Assembly: GCA_958428365.1 (NCBI GenBank) | Contig: CAUAFT010000009.1 | Span: 62,001-126,000, forward strand | Source of the DNA: an uncultured Lachnospiraceae bacterium | Lineage (GTDB): Bacteria; Bacillota; Clostridia; Lachnospirales; Lachnospiraceae | Direction of reading: 5' to 3' | Length of the DNA stretch: 64,000 nt | Shown here: in pieces, positions 18,063 to 26,362 of the stretch | Layout: each line of letters starts with the position of its first letter | Position numbering within the stretch: the first letter of the stretch is position 1 | Translations under genes and position numbers: made by a program | The notes under the pieces: generated by a model | Databases searched by the model: none | The model's input: the letters and a program-made list of their open reading frames with translations, nothing else | Told to the model about the DNA's origin: nothing

Positions 18063-18162
18063 AAAGCCCTCCGGGCAAGACCGCACTGCGGCGGAGAGAA
18101 ATTATATCGCTGAAGCGATCCGCCGCAGGCGGAGAATCCCGCAAAGCGAGATTCTTTTTCAT
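18061..18162 (+). repeat. Repeat B, copy 1 (with terminator-like end)
   Basis: A 102-bp element of several small inverted repeats, opening with AAAAAGCCCTCCGGGC and closing with a hairpin (AGAATC..GATTCT) and TTTTT. It starts within the stop codon of the 102-aa protein gene. An inverted, diverged copy is at 36358-36460 and a partial one at 38523-38571. It may terminate the 102-aa protein transcript. Confidence 0.75.
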
Positions 18163-18236
18163 TTTTATAATTTTTGCATTTATCATGCATAAATCCCTCT
18201 CCCGCCGCATATATTGTAAAAAAGGAGGGAAATTGT

Positions 18237-18335
18237 ATGGGATATTTTATATTATGCATTCTTATTTTTATGGTATCTTTGAAATATGGCGGCTGTGTCT
18301 TTTACTTCTTAAAAGACTTCTTCAAAGCCGGATAA
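18237..18335 (+). CDS. Possible 32-residue hydrophobic small protein
   Basis: ATG at 18237 follows an excellent AAAGGAGGGA site at 6 bp spacing. The 32-codon frame encodes a membrane-spanning segment (GYFILCILIFMVSL) followed by a short tail ending KDFFKAG. The size and layout resemble small membrane peptides, including type I toxins, but no family is recognised. The last 27 bp overlap the 3' end of the convergent HNH gene. No good promoter was identified just upstream. Confidence 0.5.
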   Translation: MGYFILCILIFMVSLKYGGCVFYFLKDFFKAG

Positions 18336-19448
18336 ATCCCGACCCTTTTGATATTTCCACTCTACAAATCCCATATTATGGGCGGACTGATAAACCGGAA
18401 GCAGAATCTCTTCCAGATTTTTGGAAAATACTTCCTTGGTCAATCCCTCTCTGTACAGCTTTGTCCAGACTTCGTCGCTGTTAATGTGCTCTTTTCGGCA
18501 GCGTTCAAATTCTTCTTCCACTCTCTCGAACTTCCATCTCGCCTGATAGGACAAATATTCCAATTCACAGAGTCTTGGAAAATAGACATCCCACACCGGC
18601 AGGAAATTACTCTTTTTACTATTGGTCCTTCTCGTAGTGGGACTTAAGTTCCACAGCTCATCATGCGCCACATAAGACCATGGCACAAAATGATCGATGG
18701 TAATATTTTTCGCACTGAGAACTTCATCTCCGTATATGTCCCGAACCGGCATCACCTCTGAAAGTAACCGCCAATATTGATTCACCCGTTCCAGATTGCG
18801 CTTCTGCGGCGGATATAGCTTCCTGCTGATTCCCGGAACATTCGGATTACGTCTTTGCAGATACTGGATCAGATGATATTGGATCCACCCCTTTAAGATA
18901 TCCTGATTTCTCCTTATGTATTCTCTCCACTCTGACACTACTTCAATCCTGGACTGCAGTCCCTGGATTTCCAGAAAATAATACATCAGCCGTTTTTCCC
19001 GGTTGATTTTCTCTACCAGCTTTCGCTCTGAAACATTCCACTCTTTTCCTCTCACGGTGTCCATAAATGGAGCCTGCAGCCGATAGGGTACATTAAGACT
19101 CAGCGTCCGTTTTTTCCTTTTTAACTCTTTATCCTCGCTGCTTTGCAGATATTCCAGAATTTTTTCCCGTTTTTCACTTGATTTTAACCCGCTGGTCTGC
19201 CTTGCATAATGGACCAGCGCCTCCAGATTATCGGCTGGTCCCAGATTCAGTCGATATTCTGAAACCATGTACCAGGCGTCAGCGATCATCTCATTCAATA
19301 ACTCCTCATAAGTGAACACTGTCTGTCCCCCGATAACTCCGTCTACGATCGCCTGAAACCAGAAAATTTTATAGGATTCACTCATCTTATCAAAAAGATG
19401 CGACAAATATGCAATTTCCAAATCCTCCTCTTCCGGAAGCCTCCACAT
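18309..19448 (-). CDS. HNH endonuclease domain protein
   Basis: A 379-residue protein with an HNH nuclease core near residues 250-285: IDHFVPWSYVAHDELWNLSP, then RRTNSKKSNFLP. This supplies the DH pair and Asn/Lys positions typical of HNH active sites. The N-terminal 240 residues are helical and charged and match nothing I can name. Without a methylase or helicase next to it, a complete restriction system is not seen. It follows the DnaQ-like exonuclease gene by 26 bp on the same strand, so the two may be co-transcribed. A role in defence or repair is possible but unproven. Confidence 0.8.
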   Translation of the reverse strand: MWRLPEEEDLEIAYLSHLFDKMSESYKIFWFQAIVDGVIGGQTVFTYEELLNEMIADAWYMVSEYRLNLGPADNLEALVHYARQTSGLKSSEKREKILEYLQSSEDKELKRKKRTLSLNVPYRLQAPFMDTVRGKEWNVSERKLVEKINREKRLMYYFLEIQGLQSRIEVVSEWREYIRRNQDILKGWIQYHLIQYLQRRNPNVPGISRKLYPPQKRNLERVNQYWRLLSEVMPVRDIYGDEVLSAKNITIDHFVPWSYVAHDELWNLSPTTRRTNSKKSNFLPVWDVYFPRLCELEYLSYQARWKFERVEEEFERCRKEHINSDEVWTKLYREGLTKEVFSKNLEEILLPVYQSAHNMGFVEWKYQKGRDLSGFEEVF

Positions 19449-19474
19449 TGCCTCTTACCCCTGCGCTTTATCTT

Positions 19475-20140
19475 CTAAATATTTTTCGTAAACCGACATT
19501 TCGGGAAATTACTGCAGCCGTAAAATTCCCCGAACCTGCCGTTTCGCTTCTTCAATTCGCCGCCGCATCTCGGACAGAGTTCCACTTCCATCCCACTCTG
19601 TATCTTCGCCAATTCCTCAAAACACTTCTGGTTCATGATACAGTCATTCAACGCCCGGTGGGCGCCCTCGCTGCTGATCTGAAAATATTCCGCCACGTCC
19701 ACCAGCTTATGATGTTGTAACTGGGGCAGGCAGCTCCTGGACATGTAGAGCGTATCAATAAAATCATTATCTACCACCACACCAAAGAGACTCATCGCCG
19801 CATCATAAATAAAATTCAGATCAAAGGACTGGATATTATGTCCCACTAAAATATGCTTCCCCGCAAATTCCAGGAAATCTCCCAATGCCTGATCCAACAG
19901 TGGCGCCTCTGCCACCATCTCATCTGTGATCCCATTTACCTGTGTGGCATAATAGGGGATCCTTCTCTCAGGATTCACCAGGGTAGAAAAGGTGTCCGTG
20001 ATCTTTCCATCCTCTACTTTGATCGCGGAGATCTCTATAATATCATCATTGACAACACTGGTTCCCGTGGTCTCCAAATCAAATACCACATAGTCAGGAA
20101 CGTATTTTGCCAGTCGTTTTCCTTTTTGACGTTCTATCAT
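19475..20140 (-). CDS. DnaQ-type 3'-5' exonuclease with C-terminal zinc ribbon
   Basis: A 221-residue protein. Residues 15-180 are a DEDDh exonuclease: D21 and E23 in VFDLETTGTS, HNIQSFDLNF, and HRALNDC for the last His and Asp. Residues 190-221 form a four-Cys zinc ribbon of the topoisomerase C-terminal type (CPRCGG, then YGCSNFPKCRF), probably for nucleic-acid binding. It is shorter than PolC or epsilon-type proteins and stands alone. It is followed 26 bp later by the HNH gene. Confidence 0.87.
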   Translation of the reverse strand: MIERQKGKRLAKYVPDYVVFDLETTGTSVVNDDIIEISAIKVEDGKITDTFSTLVNPERRIPYYATQVNGITDEMVAEAPLLDQALGDFLEFAGKHILVGHNIQSFDLNFIYDAAMSLFGVVVDNDFIDTLYMSRSCLPQLQHHKLVDVAEYFQISSEGAHRALNDCIMNQKCFEELAKIQSGMEVELCPRCGGELKKRNGRFGEFYGCSNFPKCRFTKNI

Positions 20141-20173
20141 TTGTCTGCCCTCTGCTTTGCTTTTTTCTATCCC

Positions 20174-21223
20174 CTACAGCTCCCCGATCAAAGCCTCCAC
20201 ATTCTCCCGCTTCGTCGCCCAGGATGTGCAAAACCGCACCGCACTGTGACTCTCATCCACCCGCTCCTGATAGGCAAAACTGTATTTTTCCCGAAGTTGT
20301 TCCAGCTTCTCATTCGGCAGGACCGGGAAGAGCTGGTTCGTGGTATTTTCCACCAAAAACGAATATCCCACCTTAGAAAAAGCATCCCGCAACAACTCCG
20401 CCAACGAGATGGCATGTCTGGCAATCTCCAGATACAGAACTTCCCCGCTCTCCTCCTCTTCGAACAGCGTCAGGAACTGGATACCGAGCAGTCGTCCCTT
20501 CGCCAGCATCCCGCCTTTTTGCTTCATAATATAACGAAAATCCTCCTTCAACAACGGATTGGTAATCACCACCGCTTCCCCGAACAGCGCCCCTACCTTC
20601 GTTCCTCCAATGTAGAATACATCACAGAGTTGGGCAAGATCCGCAAATGTCAGGTCATTGTCCTTTGCCGTCAGACCATATCCTAATCTGGCTCCGTCTA
20701 AAAATAGAAATAATCCATATTTTTTGCATACTTTCGAGAGTTCTTCCAACTCCTCCTTATAGTAAATAGTCCCCAGTTCCGTTGGATTCGAAATATAGAC
20801 CATCTTCGGCTGAACTGTATGCACAAAGCTCTCGTCATTGATATGAGCTGCACAGGCTTCCTCCACCTGCTCTGCCGTGATCTTTCCATCCACACTTGGC
20901 AGCGCCAGCACCTTATGACCACAGGACTCAATGGCTCCGGTCTCATGGACATTGATATGGGCGCTCTGTGCCGCCAGTATTCCCTGATGGGAACGAAGCG
21001 CCGCTGTAATCACCGTCAGATTAGTCTGAGTACCGCCCACCAGAAAATGTACCTCCGCATCCTCTGCCTGACAGATCTTCCGTATCCTCTCTCTCGCCAT
21101 CTCAGAATAAGGATCCTCACCGTAGCCTGGGGTCTGCTCCATATTCGTGGCAAGCATCCTCTCTAAGATCTTCTCATGTGCTCCTTCGTCATAATCACAA
21201 TTAAAACGTATCATTTTTATCAC
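20174..21223 (-). CDS. Threonine aldolase family (beta-eliminating lyase) PLP enzyme
   Basis: A 349-residue fold-type I PLP enzyme. The PLP lysine is K209 in YIGGTKVGALFG, with D176 in FLFLDGARLGYG for the pyridine nitrogen and H89 in SAHINVHETGA stacking on the ring. It most likely cleaves L-threonine or L-allo-threonine to glycine and acetaldehyde; stereospecificity cannot be read. It is close to the DnaQ gene (33-bp gap) but functionally unrelated. No regulatory site was recognised. Confidence 0.88.
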   Translation of the reverse strand: MIKMIRFNCDYDEGAHEKILERMLATNMEQTPGYGEDPYSEMARERIRKICQAEDAEVHFLVGGTQTNLTVITAALRSHQGILAAQSAHINVHETGAIESCGHKVLALPSVDGKITAEQVEEACAAHINDESFVHTVQPKMVYISNPTELGTIYYKEELEELSKVCKKYGLFLFLDGARLGYGLTAKDNDLTFADLAQLCDVFYIGGTKVGALFGEAVVITNPLLKEDFRYIMKQKGGMLAKGRLLGIQFLTLFEEEESGEVLYLEIARHAISLAELLRDAFSKVGYSFLVENTTNQLFPVLPNEKLEQLREKYSFAYQERVDESHSAVRFCTSWATKRENVEALIGEL

Positions 21224-21248
21224 CCCTTCAAATTATAAAATTCGAGTG

Positions 21249-21836
21249 TCATTTTACACCCGAATACTGATAAGCCGTTACCGCTTTACACGCTGCCTCA
21301 TGTTTACCAATGATCTTCTCCATCCAGATCATATCATACCACCGTCCAAACTTACAGCCGCATTTGTGGAACTCTCCCACTGTCTCAAATCCAAGATGCG
21401 CATGAAATTCTGCACTGTTTTGATTCAGGTACTGATCCTCAATTTCCGTATAACCAATACAGGCATAGAGATTCCGTATCCCCATCCTTTTCAATGCCGC
21501 TTCCAGAACTTCATAGAGCCGCCTGCCAAATCCACATTTTCTGGCAGTGGGTTCAAGATAGATCGTCAGCTCACAGGACCAGTCATAGGCAGCCCTTCCC
21601 ACAAAGGCTCCTGCATAGGCATATCCCCGTATCCTGCCATTCTCCTCAAGTACGAAATAAGGATATCTTTTCATGATATCCTTCATACGCTCCCGAAATT
21701 CAGCCAGGGGAGGAACTTCATATTCAAAGGTAATTGCCGTATTCTCTACATAATAGGCATAGATCTCCAGGATATGCTCCGCATCTTCTAACGCCGCATC
21801 CCGGATGACGACTCCATCCATCATTCCTCTGTCCAT
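21249..21836 (-). CDS. GNAT acetyltransferase, phosphinothricin acetyltransferase-like
   Basis: A 195-residue N-acetyltransferase of the PAT/bar type. It has IRDAALEDAEHILEIYAYYV at the start, the acetyl-CoA loop region LEPTARKCGFGRRLYE, and a C-terminal LGFETVGEFHKCGCKFGRWY stretch typical of this group. The substrate is unknown. The start is uncertain: three ATGs lie within 18 bp. It follows the HAD hydrolase gene by 33 bp and may be the tail of the pur-linked unit. Confidence 0.85.
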   Translation of the reverse strand: MDRGMMDGVVIRDAALEDAEHILEIYAYYVENTAITFEYEVPPLAEFRERMKDIMKRYPYFVLEENGRIRGYAYAGAFVGRAAYDWSCELTIYLEPTARKCGFGRRLYEVLEAALKRMGIRNLYACIGYTEIEDQYLNQNSAEFHAHLGFETVGEFHKCGCKFGRWYDMIWMEKIIGKHEAACKAVTAYQYSGVK

Positions 21837-21869
21837 CCTCTTCTCTGCTCTTCTAAAACCGATCCGCTT

Positions 21870-22511
21870 CTATTTTCCTGCAAACACATGCGCCGCTACA
21901 TCCGGTAACTCCTCAAATGCTTCGATCCGCGGCACTTTTTCATGAATCTCACCGAACCCATACGCTGCATGGATAAATTCCACACCCGCCATCCTGCTCG
22001 CCTCGTAGTCTCCCTGAATATCTCCCACATAGACTGCCTGATCCATCTGATTCCGTTCCACTACAAGACGGATATTCTCTCCCTTTGGCGCCTCATTCAT
22101 GCCAAAGCACTGGATATCCGAGATATATTTTCCGAATCCGTAATGCTCCAAAAATGCCTCGATATAGCCACACTGACAGTTGCTGACAATGGCAAGCACA
22201 TATTCCTTTTGCAATCGGGCGAGAACCTGCTCCACCTGCGGATAGAGCACGGCTCCGTGTTCTTTCAGATACTCATTCTCCACTTTACCGCAATGTTCTA
22301 ACAACTCCATCTGCTGACTTCTCTCCAACTCCGGAAAAAGCGCCGCAATCAGCTCATCCATGGGCTTTCCCATGACCCGCATGAAGTCCTCCTTCGTCAG
22401 CACCCTATCCGTAATATCAGAGGATTCTATCGCTTTGCTCCAGGAAAAAGCGACCTCTGTGGAAGAATCCCACAGAGTGCCGTCCATATCAAATATAATT
22501 CCTTTTTTCAT
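21870..22511 (-). CDS. HAD-superfamily hydrolase, phosphoglycolate phosphatase-like
   Basis: A 213-residue HAD phosphatase with an alpha-helical cap. Motif I is IFDMDGTLWDSS (nucleophile D9, acid/base D11), motif II lies in LAIVSNCQCG, and motif III/IV in VYVGDIQGDYEA. The substrate is not predictable. Its ATG lies 2 bp after the purD stop, so it is almost certainly translated with purD. A housekeeping role in clearing a phosphorylated side product is a reasonable guess. Confidence 0.87.
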   Translation of the reverse strand: MKKGIIFDMDGTLWDSSTEVAFSWSKAIESSDITDRVLTKEDFMRVMGKPMDELIAALFPELERSQQMELLEHCGKVENEYLKEHGAVLYPQVEQVLARLQKEYVLAIVSNCQCGYIEAFLEHYGFGKYISDIQCFGMNEAPKGENIRLVVERNQMDQAVYVGDIQGDYEASRMAGVEFIHAAYGFGEIHEKVPRIEAFEELPDVAAHVFAGK

Positions 22512-22513
22512 GC

Positions 22514-23785
22514 TTAAGCCTCGTCAATAGCTTTTCCAATGTCGTTTCTCATATATTTATTGGAAAATTCCACCCATTCCGTTGCCTGGTATGCATTGGC
22601 ACGGGCTTCCTTCAGATCATTTCCCTTGGCGGTAATTCCCAGGACTCTTCCTCCGTTGGTGACGATCTTTCCGTCCTTTAATGCTGTTCCCGCATGGAAG
22701 CAGTAATAGCCGTCCTTGTCCTCAAAATTCTCAAGTCCTTTGATTTCCTTACCTTTTTCGTAAGCCACCGGATAACCGTCGGAAGCCAGAACGACGCAGA
22801 CTGCCGCATTGTCCTCAAATTGCAGGTCCACCTCATCCAGTCTGCCCTCCACGCAGGCTTCCATCACATCGATGATGTCATTTTTCATTCTAGGTAAAAC
22901 TACCTGCGCCTCCGGGTCACCAAATCTGGCATTGTACTCTAAGACCTTTGGACCCTCCTCAGTGAGCATCAGACCGAAAAAGATAACGCCCTGGAACGGT
23001 CTGCCCTCCGCAGCCATAGCGTCCACCGTCGCCTGATAGATATATTTTTTGCAGAACGCATCCACTTCCTCTGTATAAAACGGACTCGGAGAAAAGGTTC
23101 CCATACCGCCCGTGTTCAGACCCTGATCTCCGTCCTTGGCACGCTTATGATCCTGCGCGGAGGACATGATCTTGATGGTCTTTCCATCCACAAAGGAGAG
23201 AACCGATACCTCACGGCCTGTCATAAATTCCTCGATGACCATATGATTTCCGGCATCCCCAAACTTCTTATCCAACATAATTTCCTTCACGCCTGCCTTA
23301 GCTTCCTCTAAGGTATTGCAGATCAGAACGCCCTTTCCCAGAGCCAGCCCGTCTGCCTTTAAGACGATTGGCATTTTAGCTGTTTCCAGATAAGCCAGCG
23401 CCTTATCGGCATCGTCGAAGTTCTCATATCCCGCTGTTGGAATGTTGTATTTTTTCATAAGATCTTTGGAAAATGCCTTGCTTCCCTCTAGAATCGCCGC
23501 ATTTTTTCTAGGACCGAAAACCTTTAATCCCTCTGCCTCAAAGGCATCTACCACACCGCCAACCAATGGATCGTCCATTCCGATAATGGTAAAATCAATC
23601 TCTTTTTCCTTCGCAAATGCCACCAGCTTGTCAAATTCCATAGCCCCGATCGGCACACACTCCGCAATCTGACCGATTCCTGCATTGCCCGGAGCACAGT
23701 AAATCTGATCCACTCTCTCACTCTTTGCACAAGCCTGTGCAATCGCGTGTTCACGTCCGCCGCTTCCCACGATGAATACTTTCAT
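22514..23785 (-). CDS. purD: Phosphoribosylamine-glycine ligase
   Basis: Second step of purine synthesis: joins glycine to 5-phosphoribosylamine using ATP. The 423-residue ATP-grasp enzyme has the N-terminal GSGGREHAIA, ATP-grasp strands around VLKADGLALGKGV, the signature FGDPEAQVVLPRM near residue 285, and the C-terminal GGRVLGITA. A 114-bp gap separates it from purN; the next gene (HAD) follows by 2 bp. Confidence 0.97.
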   Translation of the reverse strand: MKVFIVGSGGREHAIAQACAKSERVDQIYCAPGNAGIGQIAECVPIGAMEFDKLVAFAKEKEIDFTIIGMDDPLVGGVVDAFEAEGLKVFGPRKNAAILEGSKAFSKDLMKKYNIPTAGYENFDDADKALAYLETAKMPIVLKADGLALGKGVLICNTLEEAKAGVKEIMLDKKFGDAGNHMVIEEFMTGREVSVLSFVDGKTIKIMSSAQDHKRAKDGDQGLNTGGMGTFSPSPFYTEEVDAFCKKYIYQATVDAMAAEGRPFQGVIFFGLMLTEEGPKVLEYNARFGDPEAQVVLPRMKNDIIDVMEACVEGRLDEVDLQFEDNAAVCVVLASDGYPVAYEKGKEIKGLENFEDKDGYYCFHAGTALKDGKIVTNGGRVLGITAKGNDLKEARANAYQATEWVEFSNKYMRNDIGKAIDEA

Positions 23786-23899
23786 GATATTTCCTCCCGT
23801 TGATATGTTGTCACTTTTCTATACTTTCTTGGAATCCAAAAAATTTCAATTTCTTCGCTATCTACATCTGAAATTCTTCTTTTTCACAATTCTCTGCAT

Positions 23900-24526
23900 C
23901 TACTCTGATACAACTGCTTTTCCATCTATCACCGATACTTTTCCATTGGCAATCAAATCAATCGCCTGCGGAAGGATCTTCCACTCCGCCTCTTCCATAA
24001 CACGGCGCTGTAAGATTTCCGGGGTATCCCCATTTTGTACTGCAACCGGTTTCTGTAAAATAATTGGTCCCGTATCCGTTCCCTCGTCCACAAAATGCAC
24101 GGTAGCTCCCGTCACCTTAACGCCACGGGAAAGCGCTCCTTCATGCACCTTCAATCCATAATACCCCGTTCCGCAAAAAGCCGGGATCAGGGAAGGATGA
24201 ATATTGATGATGCAGTTGCGATACCTCGCAATCATTTTTTCAGGAATAACCACCAAAAATCCCGCCAGAACCACCAAATCCACATCAAAGCCGTCCAGTT
24301 TCTCTAAAAAGTCCTCATTAAATTGCTCCCTGCTCTCATAGTCCTTTGGAGAAATACAAAGAGCTTCAATCCCAGCCTGTTTCGCCCGCTCCAGGGCATA
24401 AGCGTTCTTATTATTGCTAATCACAACAGAAATCTCCGTATTCGTAATGGTTCCGTCCGCAATCCGGTCAATAATCGCCTGTAGATTCGTTCCGCCACCG
24501 GATACTAACACCGCAATCTTTAGCAT
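23900..24526 (-). CDS. purN: Phosphoribosylglycinamide formyltransferase
   Basis: Third step of purine synthesis: formylates GAR with 10-formyl-tetrahydrofolate. The 208-residue protein has VLVSGGGTNLQAIID at the N-terminus, the catalytic region NIHPSLIPAFCG (Asn and His), and HFVDEGTDTGPII supplying the catalytic Asp. It overlaps the purM stop by 7 bp, indicating coupling. Confidence 0.97.
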   Translation of the reverse strand: MLKIAVLVSGGGTNLQAIIDRIADGTITNTEISVVISNNKNAYALERAKQAGIEALCISPKDYESREQFNEDFLEKLDGFDVDLVVLAGFLVVIPEKMIARYRNCIINIHPSLIPAFCGTGYYGLKVHEGALSRGVKVTGATVHFVDEGTDTGPIILQKPVAVQNGDTPEILQRRVMEEAEWKILPQAIDLIANGKVSVIDGKAVVSE

Positions 24527-25545
24527 AAGGTTACTCCTTTTTCTCCATCCTCAATCTTACCTACGACATATGGTGTCTCTCCTGCCGCCTTAATCGCTTC
24601 CATCGCTTTATCCACATCAGCCGGATCCACTGCCAGGATCATACCAAGTCCCATGTTGTAAGTATTGTACATCATCTGCTCCTCGATCTGTCCCTCTCTT
24701 GCCAGCATCTTAAAAATTGCCGGAACCTCATAACTGTTCTTCTCAACAACAGCTCTCTTTCCCTCCGGCAGCATTCTCGGAATATTCTCATAAAAGCCAC
24801 CGCCAGTGATATGGCTGCAGGCCTTGATTCTCACTCCCGCATCCTTGATGCTTCTTAACGCTTTCACATAAATCTTTGTCGGAGCGATCAACGCCTCTCC
24901 AAGAGTCGTTCCCAGCTCTTCATGATAAGTATCCAACGTCTCTTTATCCATCTTAAACACTTTACGCACCAGAGAAAATCCATTAGAATGCACTCCCGAA
25001 GATGCCATTCCAATCAGGACATCCCCTGCCTTCACATCTTTCCCCGTAATGATATCCTTCTCATCCACGATACCAACCGCAAATCCAGCCAGATCATACT
25101 CATCTTCCGGATAAAATCCCGGCATCTCCGCAGTCTCACCACCAATCAACGCAGCATTGGACTGCTTACATCCCTCTGCCACCCCGCTTACGATAGTAGC
25201 GATCTTCTCCGGGAAATTCTTGCCGCAGGCAATATAATCAAGGAAGAACAATGGTTCGCCGCCGGCACATGCAATATCATTCACACACATTGCCACACAA
25301 TCAATACCAACGGTATCATGCTTGTCCATGATAAAAGCCAGCTTTAACTTCGTACCGACTCCATCCGTTCCTGATACCAGAGTCGGTTTTTCCATATCCT
25401 TAAACGCTTCCATGGAAAATGCACCGGAGAAGCCGCCGAGGTTCGTCAACACTTCTTTTCTCATGGTCTCCTGCACATGTTTTTTCATCAATTCCACTGA
25501 TTTGTAACCTGCCTCAATATCTACACCGGCATTCTTGTAATCCAT
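24520..25545 (-). CDS. purM: Phosphoribosylformylglycinamidine cyclo-ligase
   Basis: Fifth step of purine synthesis: closes the imidazole ring to give AIR. The frame extends to 25629, but the ATG at 25545 follows AGGAGGATCAAAA and gives 341 residues, the normal PurM length. Motifs include VSGTDGVGTKL, MCVNDIACAGGEPLFFLDY and ITGGGFYENIPRMLP. It is the first gene of purM-purN. I looked for a purine riboswitch or PurR-type site upstream and saw none. Confidence 0.96.
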   Translation of the reverse strand: MDYKNAGVDIEAGYKSVELMKKHVQETMRKEVLTNLGGFSGAFSMEAFKDMEKPTLVSGTDGVGTKLKLAFIMDKHDTVGIDCVAMCVNDIACAGGEPLFFLDYIACGKNFPEKIATIVSGVAEGCKQSNAALIGGETAEMPGFYPEDEYDLAGFAVGIVDEKDIITGKDVKAGDVLIGMASSGVHSNGFSLVRKVFKMDKETLDTYHEELGTTLGEALIAPTKIYVKALRSIKDAGVRIKACSHITGGGFYENIPRMLPEGKRAVVEKNSYEVPAIFKMLAREGQIEEQMMYNTYNMGLGMILAVDPADVDKAMEAIKAAGETPYVVGKIEDGEKGVTLC

Positions 25546-25729
25546 TTTTGATCCTCCTAGGTTTTTTGATAAATTTTGATATACTTCGCACTTAACTCTA
25601 TTGTACAAAAAAACAGTGGAAAATGCCAATAGTATTTTGTTATCTTTCTTATTAGTGTGACTAATTAATTCGCCGTATATTTTTCGTTATACTAATGAAT
25701 CTTAAGGGGGGTTGGGATGGTTCGACGCC

Positions 25730-25969
25730 GTTTCCGTCGGGGGTTTGGGTTGGGGAGAGAGCTGCACCGGCTTTTTAGCATTCCTAAACGAATACTTTCG
25801 CAAAGCCTTATTAGACTTAGCGGTCAAAACTCGCCTCACAGCTAAGCAAGATATCCCATTTATCGCGCTCAAACAGTTGCCCGCCAAGTCCGCTTTGCGA
25901 AAGCATCCGTTAAGGACTGCACAAAAGCCGTTGCAAGCTCTCTCCCCAACCCAAACCCCCGACGGAAAC
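25730..25969. repeat. Fold-back element C, 240 bp
   Basis: Large imperfect palindrome upstream of purM. The outer 34 bp (25730-25763 with 25936-25969) pair perfectly, and inner segments continue (CTTTCGCAAAGC with GCTTTGCGAAAG). The loop is about 50 nt near 25824-25877. It has the same size as the element A copies but lacks their core. It contains no credible gene. The rest of 25546-26362 holds element A copy 2 and the asnS terminator. Confidence 0.8.
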
Positions 25970-26052
25970 TCATTGAATCATATTGCCTGTTTCGTTGCCT
26001 ATACGTTGGAACCTTTGCTACGCCAGCCGTAGATTTTTTTCGAGAACTGAGA

Positions 26053-26295
26053 TGGGCATCGTGTACAAGGGAGGGTTCCGGTATGGTACTTTTGAAACGG
26101 GATTAGAACTTCTTAGTATCCCCCACACAACCCAGCAATCATCAGACAGGACGTCTGATGAAGGCACAGTCGAGCCACGGATGGCGAGTCTGTGCCGGTT
26201 GCGTACACAGCCAAAAACTAAAACGGGGATGCTTAGAAGTTCTTATCCCGTTCTCAAGGTACCATACCGGAACCCTCCCTTGTACACGATGCCCC
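26053..26295. repeat. Fold-back element A, copy 2
   Basis: About 243 bp between the asnS terminator and element C. The outer arms pair almost perfectly for about 40 bp (26054-26092 with 26256-26294), but their sequence is unlike copies 1 and 3. The inner arms repeat the two T.T mismatches 10 bp apart. The core is conserved: hairpin 1 (26141-26161, loop AGGAC), hairpin 2 (26164-26197, GCCACGGATGGC) and GGTTGCGT (26198-26205). Differences from copy 1 in the hairpin stems are compensatory (T-A to G-C in hairpin 2). Confidence 0.85.
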
Positions 26296-26306
26296 ACACA
26301 GCCCCC

Positions 26307-26342
26307 AAAAAAAGAACCCCCACTTACCCTGTGGCGGTTCTT
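26307..26342 (-). terminator. Intrinsic terminator of asnS
   Basis: On the minus strand AAGAACC and CCAC pair with GTGG and GGTTCTT, followed by seven Ts, 20 bp after the asnS stop. Confidence 0.85.
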
Positions 26343-26362
26343 CTTCATACTGATTATATTGA

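Noticed and set aside
25546..25729. Purine riboswitch or PurR box before purM
   Set aside because: No guanine-aptamer conserved loops or PurBox pair seen.
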